Below are positions 13,232 through 24,163 of a DNA stretch of 64,000 nt, piece after piece. How positions within the stretch are numbered: the first letter of the stretch is position 1; each line of letters starts with the position of its first letter. Source of the stretch: Cydia pomonella (taxonomy: Eukaryota; Arthropoda; Insecta; Lepidoptera; Tortricidae); the NCBI RefSeq assembly GCF_033807575.1, contig NC_084717.1, positions 3,659,692 through 3,723,691 of the forward strand, written 5' to 3'. Under the pieces are notes generated by a model, which saw nothing but the letters and a program-made list of their open reading frames with translations, ran no database searches and was not told the DNA's origin. The translations under genes were made by a program, and so were the position numbers.

Positions 13232-13362
13232 CTGCCTGCGTAGCCAACATGCCAATCGTTAACGCTCCGTAGCGTAGCGTAGTCATCTCTCTCTATTACT
13301 CTTACATATTAGTGCGACAGTGATAGTTGCGTTAACTATTGGCATGTTGGCTACGCGGGCTG
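13232..13362. mobile_element. Palindromic MITE (gcgtagccaacatgccaa arms)
   Basis: Left arm cctgcgtagccaacatgcca and right arm tggcatgttggctacgcggg pair. The interior is unique with gtagcgtagcgtag. Confidence 0.7.
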
Positions 13363-13424
13363 ATATTAAAATGGATGACGATTAGTCAAGCTATTGACCT
13401 AAACCAATCCTAGTCCGTATAAGC

Positions 13425-13618
13425 CAGGGGTGGCCAACGGGTCGATCGCGATCGACCGGTCGATCGCGACTGTTAGTCCAGTCGATCGTGGCAAGGCAAA
13501 AATATAAACACGTAGACCAGCTTCATTTAAGGTTTCAAGAAGTAATGTAATTGGTAGATCGCACAGGGTTTCGTTAGTAAACAGGAGATCTTGGGTCTAA
13601 TCAAGTTGGCCACCCCTG
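13425..13618. mobile_element. hAT-type MITE with CAGGGGTGGCCAAC ends
   Basis: 194 bp beginning CAGGGGTGGCCAAC and ending GTTGGCCACCCCTG apart from one mismatch (ttggcc). Flanked by a perfect 8-bp duplication GTATAAGC (13417-13424, 13619-13626). The interior has repeated gatcgcgatcgac palindromes. No coding capacity. Confidence 0.88.
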
Positions 13619-13656
13619 GTATAAGCTATCCGTCGCTTACCTAGCTAGAGTTACAG

Positions 13657-14190
13657 GGGGCCTAGTAAAGAGGAGTCGTACATCGAAAAACGCCAAACAA
13701 AACGACAAAATCTATCGGGATGACAGATGCTATGAAAAGTAATTATTTCCCATTGACATATATCTAAGGACGGGACTTACGGGCAATAAGAATGGGGCCA
13801 GTACAGGGTTGTCACGCACGCGAATTCGAGCCAATCGTGCAGTCTAACGCCACAACGCGATTGGTTGATGAGTTCGCATCATGCGCGCGATTGGTTGCAA
13901 CTAGTTGCGTTAGACTGCACGATTGGCTCGAATTCGTGAGTGACACCACGTTATTTCCATATATTTAAGTTTCAATTGGTGTTTTCTATCAACGTTTGTC
14001 ATCTTGGCTAGGTCCCCAGAAGGCCCAGGAGGCAAACAAAAAGAAAAATGTATCGAAATGACAGATACTATGAAAATTTACGTTTACTATTTCCATCGCA
14101 GAAAACCGCCTAGGTAGTTGGTCTGTGAATTCCATCATTATTTAAGTTTTGGTTGGCGTTTTCTACCAACGATTGCCATCTTGACTAGGC
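13657..14190 (+). repeat. Related interspersed repeat pair (atgacagatgctatgaaa)
   Basis: 13657-13745 (gggggcctagtaaag ... gggatgacagatgctatgaa) resembles 14015-14185 (ggaggcaaacaaaaag ... aatgacagatactatgaaaa ... gttttggttggcgttttcta). A further copy is at 49655-49770. A palindromic MITE lies between them. Confidence 0.5.
13812..13947. mobile_element. Palindromic MITE (ttcgagccaatcgtgcag arms)
   Basis: Left arm gcgaattcgagccaatcgtg and right arm cacgattggctcgaattcgt pair. Inside, cagtctaacg / cgttagactg also pair. The centre holds gcgcgcgattggttg. Confidence 0.72.
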
Positions 14191-14295
14191 TGGAGCAATG
14201 GGTGTGTTTAACCTGCTACAGAACCCTCCGCTGATTGAATGAGCCACAAAACGTCATGAATTAGCATGGCGCACGCTGCCATGCGTGGCGGCATT

Positions 14296-14735
14296 TGGAA
14301 TTAATTCGCGCCCGTTCACGGCTCCGCGGACATGGAGTATGCCACGTGCTCTCGGCTCGTTATGGGATCGAGTTTAGGGAACAGTCTTACATTGTCGATT
14401 TATTTATTTAATTTTAATTGTAATGGTTCCATTTTCCAAGTTTAAGTGCAGTTTATTAGATAACTAATTTAATCACTTTTAAAGGGTTAAGTAATCTTAA
14501 CACTCTAATCTCAATCTGTACTGATATACATTTTTAGATATTTTTTAGTCTTTTTTTTAAATATTAGTGGAATAAATTTGCGGCCGTTCACGGCTCTATC
14601 GAGCTTTGGAAGATAACTACGAGTATCTGAATGTGGACATATTTAGTAAACAGTCCCGATTTGTCGATTCCACTTTCCGAGATTAGAGGCAGTTTAGATA
14701 ATCCGTTGAAGCACTTTTTAGGGGGTTAAGATTAG
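14296..14735 (+). repeat. Diverged tandem duplication of unique-looking DNA
   Basis: 14303-14495 and 14577-14735 share, in order, cgcccgttcacggctc / ggccgttcacggctct, aacagt, tgtcgatt, cattttccaag / cactttccgag, gcagttta, gataa and gggttaag. A third, weaker trace (ttgtcgattcaaggtcg) is near 14934. Confidence 0.55.
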
Positions 14736-14776
14736 TACAGGTATATATTTTTAGATTTGGGAGATAACTATCTATG

Positions 14777-14900
14777 AGGCCAATTTGAACGTACACTTTA
14801 CGTCTTATGATGTCAGTTATCATCCGCGCGTGCGCCTGGCTAGCGCTACTACATGTATGGGGAAGGCATCATTTTGATTTGTGTACATTCGAACTGGCTT
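14777..14900. mobile_element. Family A MITE
   Basis: Left end gaggccaatttgaacgtaca, centre cgcgcgtgcgcctggc and acatgtatgggg, right end gtacattcgaactggctta. Confidence 0.55.
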
Positions 14901-15112
14901 ACAAATGTGGGCAAGTTTATTAAAGTCCCACCTTGTCGATTCAAGGTCGATTAACATGGGGTAACTTCGAAAGCTAGAGAAATTGATTGAATTCCTCAAA
15001 AAACGCATTTAACCGATTTGCAAGACCGAAATTATACCATGCACTAATACTTATAAGAAAACCCAGATGTACTGCTTTTTTCTTTTCTTGGCGTTACCAC
15101 GACTACCTTACC

Positions 15113-15256
15113 GGTGTCAAACTAACATATTTGCTAACGGGGGCGTCACTTACTTTCCATACATCTTGCTCGCACTAATATGCGAGTACGAGTGAGATGA
15201 ATGGAAAGTAAGTTACGCACACGCTAGCGAATACGTCAGTGTCAAACTGCTGGTAG
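15113..15256. mobile_element. Palindromic MITE (ggtgtcaaactaac arms)
   Basis: Outer arms accggtgtcaaact / cagtgtcaaactgctggt do not pair perfectly, but the inner cttactttccatacatctt and atgaatggaaagtaagt do, as do tgctaacggggg / cgctagcgaat in part. A likely decayed MITE. Confidence 0.45.
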
Positions 15257-16442
15257 CCATATAGGTATAAGTAATTATCATTATAAGTTGCGGTCTTCAG
15301 GTACGCTCGTACATCTCGTTATTAACAGTAATCGGTAGCAAAAGCAGACTTTCCCTCTATTTTACGTCGAAAAGGAATCAAAGCTCAGAAAAAACGTCGC
15401 CGTCTGGAAAACCCCACAGTATTTTTGCAAGGACCTTTATTCACTTTGCAAGTTTTCCCTCTTTAGACTGGTTCCTTTTTTTGTTTCTGCGGGAAATGCA
15501 CCCGCGAGAAAATAAAGTTGGTCTCAGGTAATTAGGCTTGCTTTTCTTGGGGAAGTACACACGTTGCGACTTTTGGAGTACACTGCGAGACAATCAAGGG
15601 TGATATTCAGATTTTACGATTCGTAAAATTTTGATACTGTTTTAGTACGATCTTGACACGGCTCACAGTGCATCTCGCGTATGACTAAACCCAGCTATCG
15701 ATGTTACAGTTTAAAAATAAGGGTTGGAAAAAATACCTACCCTAAATTCGCCTTTAGTTCATAACTTCGCCTTAACTAGCATTAATAATAATTCCACCAT
15801 AACTTGGGCGTTGAGTAATTCAATATTTAGGATTTGGAATAAGACAGTATCATTATCAGATTTAAAAAAAAAACAAGATGAGGCGAAGTTAGAGACTGGC
15901 GGCAAAGTTAGTTTGTTTTAGTGTTTTTTTTTATTAAAAACGGTTTAAACGCAGCTCTTTTTATTGTGGACATTTATTTCGTGGTAAAATTATTTTTTAA
16001 TATTTCATTTGGGTTGAGTTGGGCCCGACGGTGAAGTTAGGGTTCTTTGCAGGAGATAATTTTATCAACTCAAATTTTCAATGAATGGCTAAATCGCGGT
16101 ATCTTGAAAACAAATGATCTAGAAAATGGAAGGATAAAAAAATTTAAGATGTTGGCGTTAAATTTTCAGTTGAGATACTGCTATTAGCTTAGCATTATCA
16201 GAATAAGCGCAAGCTTGATCGTATCGTATCAATATCAAAACCGTAACAGATTTAAAAATCAGAATACCGTTGCTCCGGGAGACTTCGATGCTGAGAAAAG
16301 ATGCCTAGCTCATTACCGTGGTGCTCTATAGAGACTAGTGGTAATTAGACGCAACTTTAGAAATATTTTCTGTGAATCGCCGTGAAAAGTTGTTATTTGG
16401 CTTGCAAGCTTGCATTTCTTGCTTATTACAAGCAATAAAGTA

Positions 16443-17001
16443 CGACCTGTCTGGTCTAGTGGTTAGTGACCCTGCCTACGAAGCCGATGGTTCCGGGTTC
16501 AAATCCTAGTAAAAGCATTTATTTGTGTGATGAGCACGAATATTTGTTCATGACTCATGGGTGTTTTCTATTTAAGTATTTTAGTATTTCTATATTATAT
16601 ATATCGTTGTTTAAGTACCCACAACACAAGCCTAATTGAGCTTACTGTGGGACTTAGTCAATTTGTGTAATAATTGACGACCAGTTTGGCCTAGTGGGTA
16701 GTGACCCCGCCTACGAAGCCGATGGTCCCGGGTTCAAATCCTGGTAAGGGCATTTATTCGTGTGATGAGCATGGATATTTGTTCCTGAGTCATGGGTGTT
16801 TTCTATGTATTTAAGTATTAATAAATATTTATATATTATATATATCGTTGTCTAAGTACCCTCAATACAAGCCTTATTGAGCTTACTGTGGGATTTAGTC
16901 AATTTGTGTAATAATGTCCTAGAATATTTATTTATTTATTTAATAATGTCCTAGAATATTTATTTATTTATTTAATAATGTCCTATAATATTTATTTATT
17001 T
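16443..17001 (+). mobile_element. Two SINE-1 copies in tandem
   Basis: Copies 16443-16674 and 16676-17001. Both have a tRNA-like head (tggtctagtggttagtgac; ggttcaaatcctagt), the body tgtgtgatgagcacgaatat...ttgagcttactgtgggac and the end caatttgtgtaataat. The second carries three tail repeats of aatgtcctagaatatttatt type. Confidence 0.82.
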
Positions 17002-17077
17002 ACATGTAGTAGCCATTCATCCTACAAGTAGTATAATTAATAATGCTCTGCAACTTATAAAGAGTTATAGAAAAGGC

Positions 17078-17290
17078 TGGTCGACTTCACAGGTGATCGA
17101 AGAGCTGGCAGCTTTCTCGCACAACGTATTAGCTTCGTAATACAGCGGGGAAATGCTGCCAGCATCCTCGGCACTATGCCAAAAAGGCCAAACTTTTTAG
17201 ACATATTTTAATTTTATTTAGTATTAGTTTTTGGTATTATTGGTATTATTTGGTAATTAAAAAAATCAAATTTAAGTCCAAAAAATAATT
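17078..17290 (+). pseudogene. Possible LINE 3' remnant
   Basis: Reads DFTGDRRAGSFLAQRISFVI then QRGNAASILGTMPKRPNF and a stop, followed by an AT-rich tail with ggtattatt repeats. I recall similar ends from insect retrotransposons, but the assignment is weak. Confidence 0.35.
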
Positions 17291-18199
17291 TAATAAATTA
17301 TGAATTCAAAGTATGTCATTAATAATCTTTCGTTTATTTAGACACCTGTTTTCATTGGCCGCTAGTGTATTCAGTATCTGTATTATAAGGGCGGTAATGA
17401 GCCGCAAGTTCGAGGACATTGTTAACTATTGTCGAGTTGTTTTTAACGGACACTTGAGCGTTTCTTTTTTTTCTTACTTTTTTGTGACCTTTTTGCCACT
17501 TTTGTGTTATTTCCAGTTAGTTATCAGTTTGTGTTGTGTCCCAAAATTTCAATACTTTTTTCAAACTTTCTTTTTTGTTACCGCCATACCTTTAAAAAAT
17601 ATTCAGCCTCACGCCCATACCCAAAATCACGCGCGGATACCTATTTTCAGCGTTCAATAAAAAGTACAAATAATGGAGATAGAGTTCTGCAAGTATAATT
17701 TTAATTATGATTTCTTAAATCTTAATCCTTCTTGAGATAGCGTTTTTTTTTGTTAATAACTTTTGTTATTTTTTGTGTGCTCGTAACACGCGATGCGACG
17801 TAACGCACCGCAACGCACCAGTGTGGCCTCACACTTATATAACTGCAGCTGCAGAGTAGGAGCATCATTAGAATTTAGAATCCAAAGTTCGAATGACAAG
17901 ATTAGACTCCTAACTCATTTTGAGCGTTCGTTTGGACTAGCTCAAATTAAATTAGACTGAACTCATCGTCCGGTTGAGCCAAATCAACCATTTGAAAGCA
18001 AGATCTCTTCAAAAGTGAACTCTGATATATAGCTTCAAAGCGCTTCGGATTGCAGATTGCCATCCAGGGGCCCGATTCGACTTAAACTTGAATCATGTCA
18101 CGATCCAAGTCCACTTTGCACCCACGGCAAAGTAAACATACATCACACATAGGTACGATTTTCGTAAAATGCAACGCAACGTCGCAAGCAGCACAACTG

Positions 18200-18310
18200 T
18201 AGCGCTAGGATGGTTAGCTCTTTATCATTTGTCACCATGCCTGTCACGTTCTAATAAGTATGTAAGTGCGAAAGTGACGGGCATAGTGACAAGCGATAAA
18301 AATGGAACCA
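18200..18310. repeat. Family C palindromic repeat
   Basis: ggttagctctttatcatttg...gacaagcgataaaaatggaac with inner gtcaccatgcctgtcacgtt / gtgacgggcatagtgac. Further copies are at 32045-32165 and 33535-33665. Confidence 0.6.
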
Positions 18311-18552
18311 CTCGGTCACTGCTGAACTGCATGATACACCCTTTTACACTACAACACCCTTCGATCATCCATAAAACTCAATATATGTACAAATTATTTA
18401 ACATACACTAGTGACCCGCCCCAGTTTCGCATGGGTTAACAAATTATACCTACACTTAAATCTTCCTAAAGAATCACTCTATTGATAGATGAAAAAAAAA
18501 GACTTTATTTTATAAGGTATAGTGATGACTTGAGAAAGGGTAGTAAACGTGG

Positions 18553-19020
18553 TAGCATGTCATCTCTTGTTTTTCTTCTTCTTAGCTCTTTTCAATCCAG
18601 AGATGTAGGCCTCCTTAAAAAAAAATTACAATTTTTTTATTATAGGACATGATTACACAAATTGACTAAGTCCCACAGTAAGCTCAATAAGGCTTGTGTT
18701 GAGGGTACTTAGACAACGATATATATAATGTAGAAATATTTATAAATACTTAAATACATAGGAACAAATATCCATGCTCATCACACGAATAAATGCCCTT
18801 AGCAGGTTTTGAACCCGGGACCATCCGCTTCGTAGGCAGGGTCACTACCCACTAGGCCAAACCGGTCGTCAAATTTTTGCCATTCTAGTTTGTTTTGCAC
18901 TCTATGTACCCATTTCGATCCAGCTGTTCTTTTAATATCATCATACTAACGCATTTTTGGCTTCCCTGCTGGACGCGACTCTTCCCAAGATCCACTCTAC
19001 CAGCCTCTTGCATCATGAAC
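18553..19020 (-). pseudogene. LINE ORF2 C-terminal remnant split by a SINE
   Basis: On the minus strand 19020-18885 reads RRLVEWILGR with a frame break, then YDDIKRTAGSKWVHRVQNK. Beyond the SINE, 18620-18553 reads KEAYISGLKRAKKKKNKR. Together these match the end of an RTE-like polyprotein. Confidence 0.6.
18632..18870 (-). mobile_element. SINE-1 copy inserted in a LINE remnant
   Basis: Minus-strand copy of the same family: head ggcctagtgggtagtgaccc, box B gggttcaaaacctgc, tail near 18636. LINE coding remnants lie on both sides (18553-18620 and 18885-19020). Flanks ttacaatttttt and gtcaaatttttg may be a decayed target duplication. Confidence 0.72.
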
Positions 19021-19917
19021 CGTTTTCTCAATACACAAATTAATGTGTAAATGGGCCACAATGTGGGCCAGCCGCACTTATTCGTATTGACCTTATACGG
19101 AGAGATGTCATCAAAACGACACGAATATCGGCCTGCAAAAACACACCGCTGAGCATTTCCTTGCCGATTGAACACACCGGTCACTACGTGGGAGTTCTCA
19201 CGAACGGCCGCTTCTCCATCGAGTCCGACACTTTTAGAATCATTTTCGATGCTACGTTTAAAAGATTTGAAAACCGATGAAGCTGCATTGAGTGTGGCAA
19301 TAGTATGGATATTTAGGACATGTATGCAGCAAAGCTATTTTGATGCCAAGATTACGAGTAAATATTTACCAATTAAATAACCTATCTAACCTTTATAGCT
19401 TATAGCGTATGTCTTAATCGCTTGGATGTATTTAGCCCATGTTCAACTAGGTTTTTTCACTAAATACATTCGACCGCGGCTATTTATAATTTAAAAATAT
19501 TAATTATATCCTATTAAAGTAAATCGTTATCTTTTACAAATGTATTAAATCGAATTAGTTATACCTAACTATAAAAGGTCACGATATGTTTTATTAGAAA
19601 AGTTAATTTTTGACTGTATCAACACACTAACGCTTGACTTATATTCTATATTTTTTGCATTTATAATCTTTTTTCTTGTTGTTGTCATAATCTTTTACTG
19701 AACTACAGGCCAATTCTAGTTTTGGTTATTAAATCTCATTCCAATATGATACTGATATGGTATCGATCTGCCAGTGTAAAAAGTGAAGTTTTTGATCGAA
19801 GGTGGACATAATGTGCAATTCAGCAGATCATATATATATATATATATATTTTATTTTAATATTACTTGCTGAAATGACATGAAACTTGGCATAAACATTC
19901 AAGTAACATATATCTAA

Positions 19918-20098
19918 CGGCCCGATTCAAACTATAAGATACGTTTAATATTAGGTCTAGGTTCGTTATGGTGCGGATATGTCAGTGTCAAAATTGACTT
20001 GTTTGTTTGAAGAAACGTCACTTTTGACACTTGACATATCTGGTCCATATTGTATCTAGACCTAATATTTGACGTATCTTAAAGTTCGAATCGGGTCT
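19918..20098. mobile_element. Palindromic MITE (cccgattcgaac arms)
   Basis: Left arm cggcccgattcaaactataa and right arm ttaaagttcgaatcgggtct pair, and aatattaggtctag / ctagacctaatatt pair inside, followed by atatgtcagtgtcaaaa / ttttgacacttgacatat. Confidence 0.75.
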
Positions 20099-20576
20099 TA
20101 TGTCTGGTAGTAATTTTAGTGGATAATATAAAATAGAGTGAGAAATCGTTTTACATATAAAACTTCTACTTGTCTCATTTTATTTGTATTACAAAGTTTA
20201 GCAACAACAAAAATACAAACATAGATATGTTACTTAAATGTTCATGCCAAGTTGCATGTTATTTCAGCATGTTTTAGAATGAGAGCGTAACTTCGATTGT
20301 ATGGGAGCGGCATTTTGGCGGAGGGTTCGCGAGTGTCGTGTCGGCGACAATGGACAACCTCAATCCAATCCGTCGATCGTTAGCTATCGGAAAACTCTTC
20401 GGATGCTAGATTGGAGCCGGTTCAATGCTCTCGTGGGACCTAGGTCTGTATAGGTCCTTTACGTCCACTTAGACTTAATGCCCGATGTTTCCTGAATGGC
20501 CGTGCGTTGGTCATTGAGGTATTGAGTTTGCTCCAATATGATGAATAGAATCTTATCTTTATATGAAAGACCGTGG

Positions 20577-20692
20577 GCCAATTGAAATGTACATTTTGAC
20601 ATTAAACATATATTATTTAGCTATCATTCGCGCGTGCATTTAATGCACGTGCAAAATGCACGCGAGAAATTTTAAGTTCGAATAGGCTTCCG
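20577..20692. mobile_element. Family A MITE
   Basis: Left end gggccaattgaaatgtacat, tttgacatt arm, cgcgcgtgcatttaatgcac centre, degraded right end aagttcgaataggcttc. Confidence 0.5.
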
Positions 20693-21284
20693 GGATTAAC
20701 GCTAAGATGAGTGAGTTTGTTTACTTTGATCGCTCCGCCGCGACTGTGCCATCTTTGATAACGCTACCTTTAAAGGATTGTATATTATTACCCACACAAC
20801 TATAATAAGACTGAATATCCACATAACTATTATAAAGGGGATGCTGAATTTATCTGCGTCTATAGGAAGCGAAAAAACAGGTCAAAACTATAAAAACCAA
20901 TACTATTTTAATATTTCTAAGCGCATTTTAAGCTTACCTTCTATTTTTAATTCATAGTTTGGTAATTATTTTACAATAGACAAAGTTATAAATACAAGAA
21001 AACATTCCCGCACCGAAAACCCCGGGATATGCTGATCACCTAACGACCTTCTCCAAGGAGGAGTTTTGGCCGAATAGTGTCAAGTTCCGGCGGTTCCGCG
21101 GCCGGCTCCCTGACACTGCGGGGTTGCGAACTGCATCGCATAATTTTGTGTTTTTAGTTTTTAGATTTATTATAATAATAATATGTAAACTAATTTATGG
21201 GCCAATAGTTTCCTGAGAACAAAGATTATCATTCATTCCATTCATTCATAATACGCATGAAAAAAAGAATCCTGCTTAAGCTTA

Positions 21285-21580
21285 CGCCCTGTGACTAGAA
21301 GGATGTTCTAGCATTAGTGTCCAAGCCTCACACCCATACATTAAGATTGGGTGGATCACGGTATTATAAATCTGTCTACTAAGAAGCTTGGACACTGATA
21401 CCTTACAGAGTACTGCATTGGAAAGTGTTTTGAGTACGGATACAGATGATTTCGTCCTCTTTTGTATGGGTTAGTGAACCCAAGGTATTTGGGTAACTGC
21501 TCAATCCATAGTTGGAAAGGAATTGAAAAGATTACGCACAGTTCGGTAAGGTAACGTACGAGGTTGCTTAGAAACAACTA
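21285..21580 (-). pseudogene. LINE reverse transcriptase fragment
   Basis: The minus strand contains SKLLSRQIYNTVIHPILMYG followed by CEAWTLMLEHP, the conserved segment after the RT palm (P-LMYGCE-W). Upstream residues are shifted or degraded. Confidence 0.65.
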
Positions 21581-22061
21581 GGAACTACGTTGCAGCAAAT
21601 TCTTGCTAATGGGACCATTATAAATCACATTCTCTTCAAAGTTCAATATCGCTGTGTCATAGAAACACGCTTCGCATTTATGTGTGACCAATTTTGACTA
21701 ACGGTACCTTCATTAGGGCAGGATTGTTTTTTTCACCGTTAATTTGTCAAAGGCAAACCCTCCGTGATGCCTTCGTCGGGGGTCGACCACGAGGGTCCGA
21801 AACTGCATTCTCATCGAAACCATGTCGATATCCATTAGTGATCGGCCCCTATGGTCGTAATGACGCAGAAACTCTTTAATACTGGATTTTTCTTCGACAA
21901 TACTGGGTTGTTGGAGCAAAAAAGGACAATGTCTTTGTATAACGCACGTAAAATACGCCTTTTTGCTTTTAAAAGCAGAGAATAATCCCTTATTGACCCG
22001 TGAGCTTATCATGAGTATTCAATTTGAAATGTAATCATCAACTGCCAAGGTATCAAATTGA

Positions 22062-23417
22062 CTTTTCTCAAATACAAAGGCAGATAAAGCATAGTTCATA
22101 TAGAATTGGTACGCACTAGAAGATTGTTATTTTTTTAAGTTAATAAAATAAGAAAGTTATGAATGGTGAATTTTACATAGTAATGTATTTAGCTTTCAAA
22201 TATGTATAAATTAAAAAAAAATCTCTGTTATGTTAATAATTACGAACTGTTTTCATAATGGACCCCCGTCATTTTCTGCACAACACTTTTGTCGACATTT
22301 TTGGCGTGTTGATTTCTTGTAGATCGCAATGAATTGATACCCTGGACAATTTGACTAGACTTATTTAATTTTATTTCATGATTGCCCAATAGTATTTGAT
22401 AGATTGAAATTGGGGACGATTCGAAGGATTCATCTCGCGGGGTATGTATTTGGCCTGATTATTAGCATACCATGCCAAAACTTTTTTTGAGTAGTGGCAG
22501 CTGGCTAAATCTGGCCAACATTTCACAGGACCGTTATGGGATCTAATAAATGCCAATACTCATTTCTCTAAGCACTCTTTAATATAAAGGTCCGACTTCA
22601 TTGTTGACTATGTTATAAAACTTTTCGTCTTACAGCCGCAATTATGAATTCCTTGCCATATCATATGTTTTTTTGCGAACTTGTCAAGTTTCACGAACTT
22701 ATATTTTTCGGGTAAATGACCTCTATTATTGGCCATATAAAACTTCGAACCGAGTAGTTGATTAAAATCGAGTTTTACATACGTCTTGTCGTCCAACTAC
22801 AAGCAACCTTCGAATTCTGTCAATACTGGGTCGTACAATAGTCGAGCTAGTGTTTTAGCTTGTCGGATCTGTTTAACAGTCCGATTTGGCTGTTTTATTG
22901 CTCGATAGCTCTTATAGCCACCTCTGAGGTGAATCATCTTTATATTTCTAGAAGTTTCTTTGATTTTTTGGGATAAATCGTAATTAGACCGTCCTGAATT
23001 TTGTTTGAGTGACCTTAGGTCTTTTTTCCCAAAATCTTGTTATTTGTACCAGACCTCCGATTAGTTTGTGTTTTCCTGTCAGCTGATAGAGTCTCCTTGT
23101 AACGTTTTATGACCCCATAAATACTAGCTTTTAACATCTTAAGCGACTTAGCTGTCTTTGTCCAGGATCGATAAGAATTTTCGAAGTATTTGTGCACAAT
23201 CAATCTCCTGTTCTCAATTTTCATGGTCGAAAACTTTAAAATGCAAAAAGCTAGGAAAAAAATATTTTGACAATTAATACTTTGAAGGTTGGTGATTGAA
23301 CTGTAATTGTCAATTTTTTTCCCGCCATGGAATTATTATTTTTTAAACATTGCTAATTATGTGCCAATTCTATATGAACTATGCTTTATATAATAGAAAG
23401 AAAACAATTGAGAAAAG
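22062..23417 (-). mobile_element. Inactive Tc1/mariner-type transposon, about 1.36 kb
   Basis: Terminal inverted repeats begin cttttctcaa (22062) and end ttgagaaaag (23417); inside, ataaagcatagttcatatag near 22084 pairs with ctatatgaactatgctttat near 23373-23394. The transposase is on the minus strand: helix-turn-helix part 23224-23015 (KTAKSLKMLKASIYGVIKRY), middle part 22796-22608 (HMIWQGIHNCG), DDE part 22556-22371 (WPDLASCHYS ... IKYYWAIMK). Frames shift between parts. The last acidic catalytic residue expected before the YWAIMK block is Lys, 37 residues after the DLASCHYS Asp, so the protein would be dead even if the frame were intact. Confidence 0.85.
22371..23224 (-). pseudogene. Broken mariner-type transposase
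   Basis: Three minus-strand fragments in different frames correspond to the N-terminal DNA-binding domain, the central region and the C-terminal DDE domain. Stops and frameshifts lie around 23010 and 22600-22800. WPDLASCHYS carries the second catalytic Asp. The third catalytic position is Lys. Confidence 0.8.
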
Positions 23418-23812
23418 GTAATCTTAAAAAAGTCTCAGTTAAAGAGGTAAAATACACTCGGTATCTCGATTATAGAGCTAATTATGACGATTAACTACAC
23501 TCAGAAGTTTATCTAAATGTTTAGAGGGAATTATGACGAAAAAACCGAAAGAACTCTCACACACAAATACAAATTCAATAAAATTATACACGCTTAGTTG
23601 GTAATCAGAAACCAATTTTTCTAATTCAGTCATCGTTGGCGATCACCGATCAGAAAATATCAACATCGGACCAGCCACAATGCATGGGACAGACATTTTT
23701 CTTATTTCGGTGTCGGATCCATAGTTAAATGTGATCGCCATCAATTACTCAATAGAAAAAATATACCTAATCACCGGTCAAATTTCATGGTGTAGAGGTT
23801 TGTTTTGTCTCA

Positions 23813-24144
23813 GGAAGCGCTGGTGGCCTAGCGGTAAGAGCGTGCGACTTGCAATCCGGAGGTCGCGGGTTCAAACCGCGGCTCGTACCAATGAGTTTTT
23901 CGGAACTTATGTACGAAATATCATTCGATATTTACCAGTCGCTTTTCGGTGAAGGAAAACATCGTGAGGAAACCGGACTAATCCCAACAAGGCCTAGTTA
24001 GTTTACCCTCTGGGTTGGAAGGTCAGATGGCAGTCGCTTTCGTAAAAACTAGTGCCTACGCCAAATCTTGGGATTAGTTGTCAAGCGGACCCCAGGCTCC
24101 CATGAGCCGTGGCAAAATGCCGGGACAACGCGAGGAAGAAGAAG
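23813..24144 (+). mobile_element. SINE-2 copy, type copy, with a 19-bp target duplication
   Basis: Begins ggaagcgctggtggcctagc (A box tggcctagcggtaag) with B box gggttcaaaccgcgg; body caccagtcgcttttcggtga; ends cgcgaggaagaagaa. The exact duplication agaggtttgttttgtctca flanks it (23794-23812, 24145-24163). tRNA-derived, no coding capacity. Confidence 0.88.
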
Positions 24145-24163
24145 AGAGGTTTGTTTTGTCTCA

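Noticed and set aside
17313..17660. 115-codon plus ORF rich in Phe and Ser
   Set aside because: It follows T-rich DNA; composition reflects low complexity and no domain is visible.
16443..24144. tRNA genes suggested by A and B boxes at 16.44, 16.68 and 23.81 kb
   Set aside because: The sequences do not fold into a full cloverleaf with a 3' acceptor stem and are followed by conserved SINE bodies with target duplications.
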